From Thermofilum sp. (GTDB taxonomy: Archaea > Thermoproteota > Thermoprotei > Thermofilales > Thermofilaceae), in contig JAVYKX010000001.1 in NCBI GenBank assembly GCA_038741495.1, positions 428,918 to 492,917 of the forward strand: a DNA stretch of 64,000 nt. The letters are read 5' to 3'. This document shows positions 42,299-50,444 of the stretch, in pieces. A program made the position numbers and the translations under genes. Under the pieces are notes generated by a model, which saw only the letters and a list, made by a program, of their open reading frames with translations, searched no databases and was not told where the DNA came from. Position 1 is the first letter of the stretch. Every line of letters begins with the position of its first letter.

Positions 42299-42862
42299 CA
42301 CGAGAGAGAAAAAAGAAGAAAAAGATGCTTAAGTTTTCAGCGGGGTAGGGCCTCCTCCAGTGCCCGCCTGACCGTTTCTTCGACAAGGCTGCCCGCCTGG
42401 AAGGTTGAGACCCCTCCCTCCGCGGCGACCTTCACTTCCCCTGGGGGGATGAGGCGCTTTGCCGCCAGCGCCACCACCGCTTCCTCGGCGCTCACGCTCC
42501 TCCTGAACCTAGCGGTGTAGAGCTTTGAGGGAGGGTAGCCCACCTTCACCCACGCCGTAGCGCCCCTCACCACCACCGCGGTGCTGCCGTGGAACGTCAG
42601 CTCATCCCAAACCTCGCCCCCAGCACCCTCCAAGCCGTCGCGCACCTCAGCGATCAGCGAGCCGTACCGCTCCAGCAGGCTGCGGGGCAGGCTGAAGAAC
42701 ACAGATCCCTCACCGCAGCGCGCAGCAGCCTCCGAGCGCCAACCCCCGAACCCGTACTCGCCGAAAAGCTGCCGGAGCTCCGCGCTTCTCAACCCGCTCC
42801 TCCAGCCTCCTCCCTAGCTCCTTCCTGCCCTCGCTGCTCGCGAGCCGCTCCACGCCGCTCAC
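42299..42862 (-). pseudogene. Gene X: small protein encoded divergently from TnpB, probably frameshifted
   Basis: An intact frame of 151 residues covers 42337-42792. A better N terminus exists in another frame from GTG 42862 (SGVERLASSEGRKELGRRLE then ERVEKRG) that meets the first near base 42780, so one frameshift is likely; whole product about 175 residues. The middle (VFFSLPRSLLERYGSLIAEV, STAVVVRGATAWVKVGYPPS) looks like an alpha/beta protein of no known family. A truncated relative of its C terminus lies at 44639-44760, each time beside a TnpB-type end element, so it seems to travel with the TnpB unit. Promoter region shared with tnpB. Confidence 0.5.
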
Positions 42863-42949
42863 CCCGTGGCGAAGGCTTGTAGAGGGTGAGCCAGCTTCTC
42901 CTCAAGCGCCGGCACCACTCTCCCGGGGGCAACGCCCCCGCGTCCCTTG

Positions 42950-42989
42950 CGGCCATAAATAGGGTTTGGGCAAGTGAAGCTGGGGGCGG
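42950..42989 (+). promoter_or_regulatory. Promoter of tnpB
   Basis: CCATAAATAGGG (42952-42963) is a good TATA element, placing transcription start near 42983, a few bases before ATG 42990. Confidence 0.45.
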
Positions 42990-44486
42990 ATGGGGGCCAG
43001 CACGGCGAGGGGAGTCCCCGAGAAGAAGGCCCCCGGGGAGGGCTTCAGGGTCTTCAGGGTGGAGTTGAACAGGAGAGTGAGGGGAGAGCTCGCGAAGCTC
43101 CACCAGCGCCTCGTACAGAGGGATCCTTCGCTGCCGAAGAGCGCGTTCCGCTGCCTTGAGAGCTGGGAGGAGGAGAGAGCGGTGGTGCTGGAGATGCGGG
43201 AGCAGGCGGGGAAAAGGACCCCGCCCAGGCGCGATCCACCGTACCACCTGCTGGTCAAAGTCATCAAGGACGGGAAGAGAATCCACGGCAGCGACAGCGT
43301 GCCTGTGGTCATCGACCTCAGCAGGGGCGAGCTGCGGATCCCCTGCGCGGGGATCCAGATCCACCTGAAGCCCTCACTGCTCAAAGCGCTGGAGGGGGAT
43401 CTCCGGCTGGACCCTAAGCCGGAGTTCATAGTGCAGCTGACGTGCCGGGGCAGGCTCCGCATCGTCGCTTTCAGGAGCCCGCCGAAGTGGTGGGCGTTCA
43501 GGGAGGAGTGCAGCGACTTCAGCGTCGTCCGGCTCGAGCCGCCCGTCAGGGTGGTAGCGATGGACTTGAACAGCGTGTACGGCCTCACCGTCGTCGTCTT
43601 CGACATCAAAGAGGACGGAGTTAGGGTACCGAAGTCGCCGATGCGGTGGCAGCCGCCGAACGACACCCTATTCCTAACGATGGCGAGCGTGCTCCGGAAG
43701 ATCGCCCAGGGCCTGCCGCCGGAACCGCCGGACAACGCCACGGAGGAGGAGCTCCAGCTCTGGCGGTGGGCGCTCGAGAGGGTGAGGAGGCTGGAGGAGA
43801 GAACGGGTACCTTGACAACGGAGCGCGCCGACAGGCTCCGCTGCCAGCTGGAGCGGGCGGCGAGGATGGCGAGGAGGCGCTGGGCCCGGAAGGTGGTGCA
43901 CGAGCTCAGGCAGCTCATCCGCGAGGCAGGAGGTAGGGCAGTAATCGCTATCGACGTCCCCGACTCTGGGAGCTTGAGGAACAGTAGGCTGCAGAAGACC
44001 TACCTGCGCGTAGTCAAGCTCGTCAAGAACCTCTGCGCTTACGAGGGGGCGCTCTACCGGAGGGTGCGTGCCTCCGGCAGGGTGTGCCCCCTCTGCAGCA
44101 GCTGGTGCGAGGAGGTGGAGCACCGCTACTACCGGTGCCCCTGCTGCGGCATCGTAGTCGACCGGGACTACGGCGGAGCTTTCAACGCAGCCCTCGAAGC
44201 CCTACCACCGACGCTCGCCGACACGCTGAGAAAGTGGCTCAGAGCCCACCCCAAAGCGCTCGCGAGGAACTACGCTAATCCAGCCGGAGCAAAGGCAACC
44301 GCAGAGCTCAACCGCCGCGCCCTAGAGGGCCCCGCTTCCCGGGACCCCCGCCCGGACGTCGAGCCCGTTCGGGGGGCGCTCCCGGGGGGCCGCGTGCGCG
44401 ACGAGGGGGAGAGCAGCCGGGAGGCGCTCCGGCGACGGGGCGCTGAAAGGCGCGAGCAGGCCGCCCTTAAGCGGCCACCCCCATGA
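42990..44486 (+). CDS. tnpB: Diverged TnpB, RNA-guided nuclease of an IS200/IS605-type (IS1341-like) element
   Basis: A 498-residue TnpB. The RuvC parts are at Asp192 (VVAMDLNSVYGLTVV), around Asp322 (AVIAIDVPDSGS) and Asp393 (DRDYGGAFNAALEA); between the last two is the zinc ribbon with C366-PL-C369 and C383-P-C385-C386. RuvC-II normally has Glu; here the aligned residue appears to be Asp322, and Asp325 is near. The first 185 residues are the wedge/REC part, more diverged than usual. The last 70 residues are Arg/Pro/Gly-rich because they overlap the end element that encodes the guide RNA scaffold. No tnpA is present. Activity uncertain. Confidence 0.8.
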   Translation: MGASTARGVPEKKAPGEGFRVFRVELNRRVRGELAKLHQRLVQRDPSLPKSAFRCLESWEEERAVVLEMREQAGKRTPPRRDPPYHLLVKVIKDGKRIHGSDSVPVVIDLSRGELRIPCAGIQIHLKPSLLKALEGDLRLDPKPEFIVQLTCRGRLRIVAFRSPPKWWAFREECSDFSVVRLEPPVRVVAMDLNSVYGLTVVVFDIKEDGVRVPKSPMRWQPPNDTLFLTMASVLRKIAQGLPPEPPDNATEEELQLWRWALERVRRLEERTGTLTTERADRLRCQLERAARMARRRWARKVVHELRQLIREAGGRAVIAIDVPDSGSLRNSRLQKTYLRVVKLVKNLCAYEGALYRRVRASGRVCPLCSSWCEEVEHRYYRCPCCGIVVDRDYGGAFNAALEALPPTLADTLRKWLRAHPKALARNYANPAGAKATAELNRRALEGPASRDPRPDVEPVRGALPGGRVRDEGESSREALRRRGAERREQAALKRPPP

Positions 44487-44580
44487 CCCGCCCCGGTCGT
44501 CCACGGCCAAGAGCCGGGGAGGCCGGAGGGTGGGCCCGGAGGCCCAAGCCGATGAAGGGGGATGAGCACCGGCGCGGAAC
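44436..44580 (+). ncRNA. TnpB 3' end element / putative omega-RNA scaffold (copy A)
   Basis: GC-rich, hairpin-dense sequence over the tnpB 3' end. Visible hairpins: GCGC-TGAAAG-GCGC (44440-44453) and GGCCGC-CCTTAA-GCGGCC (44459-44476). It continues ATGACCCGCCCCGG (from 44483) and ends GATGAGCACCGGCGCGGAAC at 44580. A diverged repeat of 44482-44580 lies at 44880-44979. In known TnpB systems the scaffold RNA comes from exactly this place and the bases after the element end act as guide; here that would be 44581 onward. The RNA role is inferred. Confidence 0.6.
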
Positions 44581-44638
44581 TATACTGCTCTAACCCCCCA
44601 AAACACGAGAGGAAAAAAGAATAGAGAGTTTAGAACTC

Positions 44639-44760
44639 TCAACGCGGCAAAGCCTCATCTAGCGCTTGCTTAAGCGTCTCTTCGAGGAGCTTCCCCGCGT
44701 AGAGGAAGGTGACACCCTCCTTCGTGATGCCCCTCACTCCTTTCGACGGGATAAGGTGCT
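44639..44760 (-). pseudogene. Gene X', truncated paralog of gene X (C-terminal 39 residues)
   Basis: On the minus strand LIPSKGVRGITKEGVTFLYA then GKLLEETLKQALDEALPR ends at TGA 44639-44641. Gene X ends LIPPGEVKVAAEGGVSTFQA then GSLVEETVRRALEEALPR: about half of 39 positions are identical. The A-rich sequence beyond both stops is also alike (CACGAGAG followed by GGAAAAAAGAA or AGAAAAAAGAA). No start and no upstream part survive. It shows that the X gene and TnpB end element were duplicated as a unit. Confidence 0.6.
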
Positions 44761-44819
44761 GAGGGCCCACCCCCGCTACCAACCGGGAGGCCCCTCTCAG
44801 AAGTGCACCGGTGGCGGGG

Positions 44820-44979
44820 GCTCTGAAAGGAGGAGGGTGTAAGCCACAGCCGGGGAGGCGGGCAGCCGACCCCCTCCCTCATGACCCACCCCGGTTCTCC
44901 GCGGTTCAAAACAGCAGAAGCCGCAGGGCGGGCCCCAGAGGCCAGCAACAGCCGAAGGGGATGAACACCGGCACGGGAC
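44820..44979 (+). repeat. Second TnpB-type end element (copy B), without tnpB
   Basis: Bases 44880-44979 align with 44482-44580: CATGACCCACCCCGG for CATGACCCGCCCCGG, AGGGCGGGCCC for AGGGTGGGCCC, and GGGGATGAACACCGGCACGG for GGGGATGAGCACCGGCGCGG. CTCTGAAAGG at 44821 matches CGCTGAAAGG at 44441, so the similarity extends left. No tnpB precedes it, only the X' fragment. If transcribed it would carry 44980-45000 as guide, just ahead of the gene at 45023. A relic or a kept non-autonomous copy. Confidence 0.6.
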
Positions 44980-45022
44980 CTAGCGCGCAAGCCTTATCTA
45001 CTCTCACATTACCCTCACGGCT

Positions 45023-45727
45023 ATGGTGGAGGGGATGCGGGAAGAGGTGGTTCTTCTACCTCACCTTCAGAGGCTCTCAATGCTCTCTCTGGAGGAAGCC
45101 CTCCTACTGCGCCGCAGCACGCGTTCTTTCACTGGAGAACCGGTGAAGCTCAGACAGCTTGCGATGATCTTGTGGGCAGCGAACGGGATAACCGACCGGT
45201 TGGAGCGCAGGACGGTGCCTAGCGCGGGAGCCACCTACCCGCTGAACTTGTATGCTGTTGTCGGGGAGGGAGGTGTAGTCAAAGAGAATGGGGACAGGCT
45301 GCCGGCTGGCGTTTACCTGTACGATGCACCCAAGCACTTTCTACTGTTGAAGATTCCCGGCGATCTACGGAGCGAGCTGCAGAAAGCGGCTTTGAAGCAG
45401 ATCTGGGTCGGCCAAGCTCCCGTTAGCCTGGTTATCACCGCTGTCTACTCGAAAGTTGTGGAAATCTACGGCGAGCGCGGCCGCACGAGGTACGTGCCGA
45501 TGGAGGTGGGTCACGCGGGCCAGAACATCTACTTGATGGCGACCGCGCTCGGCCTAGGCACTGTGGCCATAGGTGCTTTCGACGACGAGGATGTTTCCAG
45601 GGTTCTTTCTCTTCGGCCGGAGGAGACTCCGCTATACATCATGCCGGTAGGAGTACCACGGAGAAGTGAGAGCGTAAGCTTCGCGGAGCTCAACAGTTTC
45701 TTCGAATCGAAACGAATTAGAGCATGA
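45023..45727 (+). CDS. SagB/nitroreductase-family FMN oxidoreductase
   Basis: A 234-residue protein of the SagB-type nitroreductase family. EEALLLRRSTRSFTGEPVKL, the PSAGATYPLNLYAVV stretch and GHAGQNIYLMATALGLGTVA with AIGAFDDEDV are its marks; it binds FMN. SagB proteins oxidise azolines in peptide modification, but archaeal single-domain members are often of unknown use, and no SagC/D partner is present. The ABC exporter at 45759 begins 32 bases later, so the two may share an operon. Confidence 0.8.
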   Translation: MVEGMREEVVLLPHLQRLSMLSLEEALLLRRSTRSFTGEPVKLRQLAMILWAANGITDRLERRTVPSAGATYPLNLYAVVGEGGVVKENGDRLPAGVYLYDAPKHFLLLKIPGDLRSELQKAALKQIWVGQAPVSLVITAVYSKVVEIYGERGRTRYVPMEVGHAGQNIYLMATALGLGTVAIGAFDDEDVSRVLSLRPEETPLYIMPVGVPRRSESVSFAELNSFFESKRIRA

Positions 45728-45758
45728 ATTCCCACAGGCTTCGACTCCCCGTCGGAGT

Positions 45759-46781
45759 TTGAGAGAGCAGGAGGTGGTTCAGGCGCCGGCAGCTGTAGTC
45801 GCGGAAAGCCTGGTGAAGAGCTTCAAAGGCGTTCAGGCGCTCTCAGGAGTTTCGATGAGAGTTGATGAAGGTGAAGTTCGGGGTGTGCTAGGCCCTAATG
45901 GTGCCGGCAAGACAACGATGATGAGGATCTTAACAACTCAGCTGAGGCCCACGTCGGGCGAAGCATGGGTTCTAGGATACCACGTGGTTCGCGAGGCTAG
46001 CAGAGTCAGGAGGCACATCGGCTACGTCCCGCAGGAGTTCTCCGTGTGGAGCGACCTCACAGGGTACGAGAACTTGCGTATTTACGCGAAGCTGTACGGC
46101 ATCCCCGGGGACCGGCGCGAGAGAGTTGTCTGGAACATGCTCGACTTCATGGACCTGCGCGAGGCGGCGGGCAGGCTCGTGAAAACCTACTCGGGAGGGA
46201 TGATCAGGAGGCTCGAGCTCGCGGCTGCGCTCATGGTTAGCCCGAGCGTGCTCTTCCTCGACGAGCCGACGATCGGTTTAGACCCGAGGGCTAGAGAGCT
46301 GGTTTGGTCGAAAATCCTGGAGTACGTGAAGGAGTACAATGCTACTGTGGTTTTCAACACGCACTACATGGATGAAGCAGAGAGGTACGCTCACAAAGTA
46401 ACTGTGATAAACCGAGGTGAGGTGGTGGCTGAGGGGACCCCGGAGGAGCTGGTGAAGCTGGTCGGCGAGAGCTCTGTGGTTCGGATCTACATCGGCAGCG
46501 GGGTTGAGAAGGCTGTGCAGCTGCTCTCCCAGGTGCCGGGCGCTATCCTAGTATCTTCGAAGAACCCTCTGGTTGTGCGGCTTGACGACGCCGAACACGG
46601 CGTGGTTCAGGTGATGAAGGCTCTCGTCGAGGGGGGAGTGAGCGTCGAGCAGGTTAGCTTGAGGAACCCTACCTTGGAGGACGTCTTCATCAAGCTGACG
46701 GGTAAAACGTTCGAGGAGGCTGAAGCGGAGAGCTTCCGAGCTGTGTTGGCGACGAGGAGGGCTATTAGGAGGGGTGGTTAG
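45759..46781 (+). CDS. ABC transporter ATP-binding protein (DrrA-like)
   Basis: A 340-residue ABC ATPase: Walker A GVLGPNGAGKTTMMRIL, Q-loop YVPQEFSVW, signature TYSGGMIRRLELAAAL, Walker B VLFLDEPTIGLDP, and switch His in NTHYMDEAERY. The C-terminal 100 residues are the regulatory domain typical of ABC-2 exporters (DrrA, CcmA-like). TTG 45759 is the best start. The stop overlaps the permease gene by eight bases. It drives export of an unknown molecule with the following permease. Confidence 0.88.
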   Translation: MREQEVVQAPAAVVAESLVKSFKGVQALSGVSMRVDEGEVRGVLGPNGAGKTTMMRILTTQLRPTSGEAWVLGYHVVREASRVRRHIGYVPQEFSVWSDLTGYENLRIYAKLYGIPGDRRERVVWNMLDFMDLREAAGRLVKTYSGGMIRRLELAAALMVSPSVLFLDEPTIGLDPRARELVWSKILEYVKEYNATVVFNTHYMDEAERYAHKVTVINRGEVVAEGTPEELVKLVGESSVVRIYIGSGVEKAVQLLSQVPGAILVSSKNPLVVRLDDAEHGVVQVMKALVEGGVSVEQVSLRNPTLEDVFIKLTGKTFEEAEAESFRAVLATRRAIRRGG

Positions 46782-47541
46782 CTTGAGCTTAATGAAAGTT
46801 CTCGTCTTCGTAGAGTTAGAGCTGCGGAGGCTCCGCCACGACCCTACTGAGGTGTTTACTCGAGCTGTCCAGCCGATACTCTGGATCGGTGTCTTCGGCA
46901 CAGCAATGAGCAGGATAAGAGCGATACCCACAGGGTCGGTGGACTATCTCACCTACATAACGCCCGGCGTTCTCATGCAGTCCACGTCGTTCATCGCGAT
47001 GGCTTACGGCATCATGCTTGTATGGGAGCGCGAGTCAGGGATCTTGAAGAAAGTTCTCACGCTCCCCCTCAGCCACTTCACGATAACTCTCGGAAGATCT
47101 CTCGCGGGGGCAGCGCGCGCCCTAACGCAGCTTTTCGTGGTCCTCGTGGTTGCGCTCCCCCTGGGCGCGAAAATCATCCTGGCGCCCGAAGCCCTTCTTC
47201 TAGCGATGGTGGCTGTCTTCGTCGGCGCAGCGGGGCTGACCGCTCTCTCCATCCTCTTAGCTGCATTCATGAAGACCAGGGAGAGGTTCATGGGGATCAT
47301 TCAAGCCGTAACGATGCCCCTATTCTTCGCGAGCAACGCAATCTACCCTGTCGAGATCATGCCGCTTCCCATAAAGCTGATCAGCCTAGGCAACCCTTTA
47401 ACCTACGTGATCCAAGCGCTGCGAGACGCGCTGGTCTACGGAGCCTACCTCGATAGCCTCTACAACATCTGCATCGTGGCAGTGTTCTCGGCGAGCATAA
47501 TCACGCTCGCCAGCACAGCGCTTAGAAGAATCATCGAGTAG
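46774..47541 (+). CDS. ABC-2 type permease
   Basis: A 255-residue membrane protein with six helices, matching the ABC-2 family of export permeases (DrrB-like). Landmarks: AVQPILWIGVFGTAMSR, the amphipathic ERESGILKKVLTLPLS before helix 3, and FASNAIYPVEIMPLPIKLIS between helices 5 and 6. It pairs with the ATPase immediately upstream. Start GTG 46774 gives overlap coupling; ATG 46792 also possible. Confidence 0.85.
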   Translation: MVSLSLMKVLVFVELELRRLRHDPTEVFTRAVQPILWIGVFGTAMSRIRAIPTGSVDYLTYITPGVLMQSTSFIAMAYGIMLVWERESGILKKVLTLPLSHFTITLGRSLAGAARALTQLFVVLVVALPLGAKIILAPEALLLAMVAVFVGAAGLTALSILLAAFMKTRERFMGIIQAVTMPLFFASNAIYPVEIMPLPIKLISLGNPLTYVIQALRDALVYGAYLDSLYNICIVAVFSASIITLASTALRRIIE

Positions 47542-47615
47542 GGGCCCCCGCCTCGAGCGCCCTGCCTACCCAGCGCCCGTGCAAGCTTTAACTGAGGGTT
47601 GCTGCGGAGGAGGGT

Positions 47616-48098
47616 GTGGCTGTCAAGCTGCTCATACTCGACTTGGACCAGACCCTATGGAACCACCCCGATATCTCCCAGGCCACTCCGCCGTTTCGAC
47701 CTCTAGGCCAGGGTGCTGCTGTGGATGCTTCAGGCACTCTAGTGAAGCTCAGGGAGTGCGCTGAGGAGCTGCTGCTCCACGCTAAGAGGAGCGGCATCAA
47801 GCTGGCTGTCGCGAGCTGGAACTGGAGAGAGCCCGCGGCCGCGGCGCTGGATGTGCTGGGGCTCACAGCCTACTTTGACGCTGTGGTTATCGAGCCTCAC
47901 CCCCGCAAGGAGGAGATGATAAAGAAGATTCTCAAAACACTGGGTGTGAAGCCCGAGGAAGCGCTCTTCGTAGACGACAACGAGGTTATCGTGCGTAGAG
48001 TTCGGAGGTATCTGCCAGAGCTGAGAACCCTGCGCTACGGCTTTGAAGTAAGTAGCCTCTGCGAGCTTCTCGAGAAGCTTAAGGCGGGGGAGCTCTGA
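47616..48098 (+). CDS. HAD-superfamily phosphatase (MDP-1-like)
   Basis: A 160-residue HAD phosphatase: motif I LLILDLDQTLWNH, motif II AVASWNWREP region, and motif IV LFVDDNEVIVRRV. The size and lack of a cap domain fit magnesium-dependent phosphatase 1, which may act on protein phosphotyrosine or sugar-phosphate damage products. Start GTG 47616. It stands between the ABC exporter and the Gdt1 gene, with 39 bases to the latter. Confidence 0.8.
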   Translation: MAVKLLILDLDQTLWNHPDISQATPPFRPLGQGAAVDASGTLVKLRECAEELLLHAKRSGIKLAVASWNWREPAAAALDVLGLTAYFDAVVIEPHPRKEEMIKKILKTLGVKPEEALFVDDNEVIVRRVRRYLPELRTLRYGFEVSSLCELLEKLKAGEL

Positions 48099-48137
48099 CA
48101 ATATGTATTTTAAGCAGCCCGAGCGCTCTCGCGTAAT

Positions 48138-48719
48138 GTGTCGGAGGAGCCTTTGAGGAGCGCGCTCAGCGTCGCCGTATCCGTGTTCCTCGCCGAGATC
48201 GGCGATAAGACGATGATCGCCACCGCTGCTTTCTCCGTAGCGTCAGGCCCGCTGGCTACGCTGCTTCTCTCCACTGCTGCCTACCTTCTCGCTAACGCGG
48301 TGCCGGTCGCTCTCGCGTGCGGGGCTGCAGCCGCGCTCAGCGGCTACAGCAGCTTTATCAAAGCCTTCTCCGGCGCGGGCTTCATCGCTCTCGGAGTTTT
48401 CACGCTGCTTGCGAGCGAGCGTGATGCCAAAACAGTCAGGGGCGGTGGTAACCTTCTCGCCTACTTTCTAGTTCTCACCGCAGCCGAGATCGGCGATAAG
48501 ACGCAGATTGCGAGCATTCTCGCCGCCGCTCTCACCGGTGATGTGGTTCAAGCGCTAGCTGCAGGCGCGTCCGGTTACCTCGCAGCCAACTGTATTGGCG
48601 TGGCGGCAGCGCATGCTTTTAAAGAGAAGCTCAGCCCCGCTGCCGTGAGGAAGGCTGCCGGCACCGCGTTCATCGTTCTTGGCCTCTACCTGCTGGCTAC
48701 CGTGATTTTCTGGAGCTGA
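48138..48719 (+). CDS. GDT1/UPF0016-family Mn2+ (Ca2+) transporter
   Basis: A 193-residue membrane protein of two repeats, each opening with the defining E-x-G-D-K-T motif: FLAEIGDKTMIATAA and LTAAEIGDKTQIASIL. Six helices. Family members move Mn2+ or Ca2+ out of the cytoplasm in exchange for H+. GTG 48138 is the start. The 3' end overlaps the amino-acid permease gene by 23 bases in converging orientation. Confidence 0.88.
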   Translation: MSEEPLRSALSVAVSVFLAEIGDKTMIATAAFSVASGPLATLLLSTAAYLLANAVPVALACGAAAALSGYSSFIKAFSGAGFIALGVFTLLASERDAKTVRGGGNLLAYFLVLTAAEIGDKTQIASILAAALTGDVVQALAAGASGYLAANCIGVAAAHAFKEKLSPAAVRKAAGTAFIVLGLYLLATVIFWS

Positions 48720-50052
48720 ATAGGAACATTGCGATGCCCGCGATGATCCACAGAGTGGCGAGCAGCCTGCCCTCCCCGTGCAGGATGAAGAGGAGGGACC
48801 ACATCGCGGCGCACGCCACTAGCCCTGCTATGGGCTGCAGCACAGGCTTGATTCTGAAGTGGGGGTTGGTTTTCCAGTTCAGCGACGTGAGGGCTAGGTG
48901 CGCGTACATGTACGCGATTAGCGCGCCAAAGTTGTAGAGCGAAGCGATTACTTCGAGGAGGTGCGCGCTCGGGAGAAGAGCGTGGGTCAGGAGGAGGCTT
49001 GCCGCGACAGCGCCGGAAACCGCTAGCGCCACGTCCGGCACGCCTCTAGAGTTCACTCGCTGCAGAGCTTTCGGCAGGAGGTTCGTCCTGCTCATAGAGA
49101 ATATCACTCTCGAAACTCCGATGACGCCCGAGTTCGCCGACGCTGCGTTGAGGAGAAAACCCATCAGCCCTGTCAGAACAGCCAGGTAGGGCCCGAAGAC
49201 AGGTATAGACTTCGCCAGGGTTGAGAAGGGGTGCTGGACATCCTCCTCGCTCAAGTTCCCGAGCGAGGAGAAGAGGATAGACGCTGTGAGAGCCACGAGC
49301 ACGGTGGCGGCCACGGCGAGGAGGATAGCCTTTGGGACGTTCTTCTCCGGGTTTCTCACCTCCTCTGCGGCTTGCGAGGCAGCTTCGACCCCAACGTAGG
49401 ACGCCATCGCTATAGTCGTCGCGTGAAGGAAGTTGCTCATGGAGACTTCGCTGCCGATGGCCGGCAGCCGCAGCCTTAGAGACCCGCTTGCGGCGAGGAG
49501 TAAGCCGCCCACACCGATGACCAGGAATATCGTCAGGAAGTCTGCCGCCACTATGTACTCGTTGAACCTGCTCGACACCTTAATTCCGAGGAGGTTGATG
49601 CCGATGAGAAAAACCGTGAGGACGCAAGCCGCGAAAGCGTAGTTCGGGTTCTCCAGGAGGAAGCTGCTCCCGGTCACCAGCTTGACGAGGAAGCCGAGGT
49701 AGCCTACAGAGGCCAAAGCGAAGAGCGCGACGTCAACAATGTAGTCCAGCATGAGCCCCCAGCCCGCAAGGAAACCGTGCAGGGGCCCGAACCTCGCATA
49801 CGCGTAGTACTGGGCACCTCCCGCCACCGGGTACACTCGGCTTAGCTTAGCGTAAGTCAACCCGGTGAGCACGTATACCACAGCCGCCAGCGCTAGAGCG
49901 AGGGGTGCGGCGCCTGCAGCGTAGAGGACTACAAGGCCCAGCGTGATGTAGATGTCAGCCCCCACGTCTGCATAGCCGATGCTAAACGCTCCGAAAAGCC
50001 CTACTTCTCTGCGTAGGCCACTCTTCTCATCTTCACCCCCTTCCTCCCCCAT
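48697..50052 (-). CDS. APC-superfamily amino acid permease
   Basis: A 451-residue, 12-helix transporter of the amino acid-polyamine-organocation superfamily. Helix 1 carries AFSIGYADVGADIYITLG, an unwound helix with the usual Gly-rich break; later ASYVGVEAASQAAEEVRNPE is the well-known APC motif. The N-terminal 15 residues are acidic and soluble. It imports amino acids using an ion gradient; substrate not told by sequence. Start ATG 50052. Confidence 0.85.
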   Translation of the reverse strand: MGEEGGEDEKSGLRREVGLFGAFSIGYADVGADIYITLGLVVLYAAGAAPLALALAAVVYVLTGLTYAKLSRVYPVAGGAQYYAYARFGPLHGFLAGWGLMLDYIVDVALFALASVGYLGFLVKLVTGSSFLLENPNYAFAACVLTVFLIGINLLGIKVSSRFNEYIVAADFLTIFLVIGVGGLLLAASGSLRLRLPAIGSEVSMSNFLHATTIAMASYVGVEAASQAAEEVRNPEKNVPKAILLAVAATVLVALTASILFSSLGNLSEEDVQHPFSTLAKSIPVFGPYLAVLTGLMGFLLNAASANSGVIGVSRVIFSMSRTNLLPKALQRVNSRGVPDVALAVSGAVAASLLLTHALLPSAHLLEVIASLYNFGALIAYMYAHLALTSLNWKTNPHFRIKPVLQPIAGLVACAAMWSLLFILHGEGRLLATLWIIAGIAMFLFSSRKSR

Positions 50053-50444
50053 CCCATCCCCACCCCGACGATCCCCCTCCCCAATGAACTGCCACTCGTC
50101 GAGGAGCGGATTAAAAAATTTTCGATGAAAACGCGGCCGTGCTCCTCCACGCCTCCGGAGAAGCCCTCCTCGAGCCGAGACTTTCGCTACGGCTAGCGTG
50201 CTGCGCGAGCTGTCACTGTCTCCTGCGGTTGCTCGCGGTGCCTCGAGGGTTATATCAGCACTCCGAGCGGACTGCGCCCAAAACTTAGCTGGGCAGCAGG
50301 ACCGTTAAGCTCGCTTACTCTTCAGCTCACCTCGAGCCGCTTTGCTGTTATGGAGATCGGCTCAAGTCAGCGGTAGGGTTCATGTAACAGGCTTTTAAGG
50401 TAAAAATTAAGAGGTGTGGAGTTTCTTTCACTTGTGCTCTCATC
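50053..50444. other. Gene-free stretch
   Basis: About 390 bases. The left part is C-rich and includes an AT-rich element near 50110 (TTAAAAAATTTTCG) that may be the permease promoter on the minus strand; the right part has AGGTAAAAATTAAGAGG (50398-50414), about 30 bases before the HEPN gene and probably its promoter. The middle shows no gene or RNA I can support. Confidence 0.4.

Noticed and set aside
42902-43918. A 338-codon open frame on the minus strand opposite tnpB
   Set aside because: It is the mirror of a GC-rich gene with RuvC and zinc motifs on the plus strand; its product is a Ser/Arg/Leu-rich chain without any domain.
45023-47541. Peptide-natural-product (azoline) cluster formed by SagB-like protein and ABC exporter
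   Set aside because: No cyclodehydratase or precursor peptide gene is visible nearby, so the SagB-like protein and exporter are listed separately.
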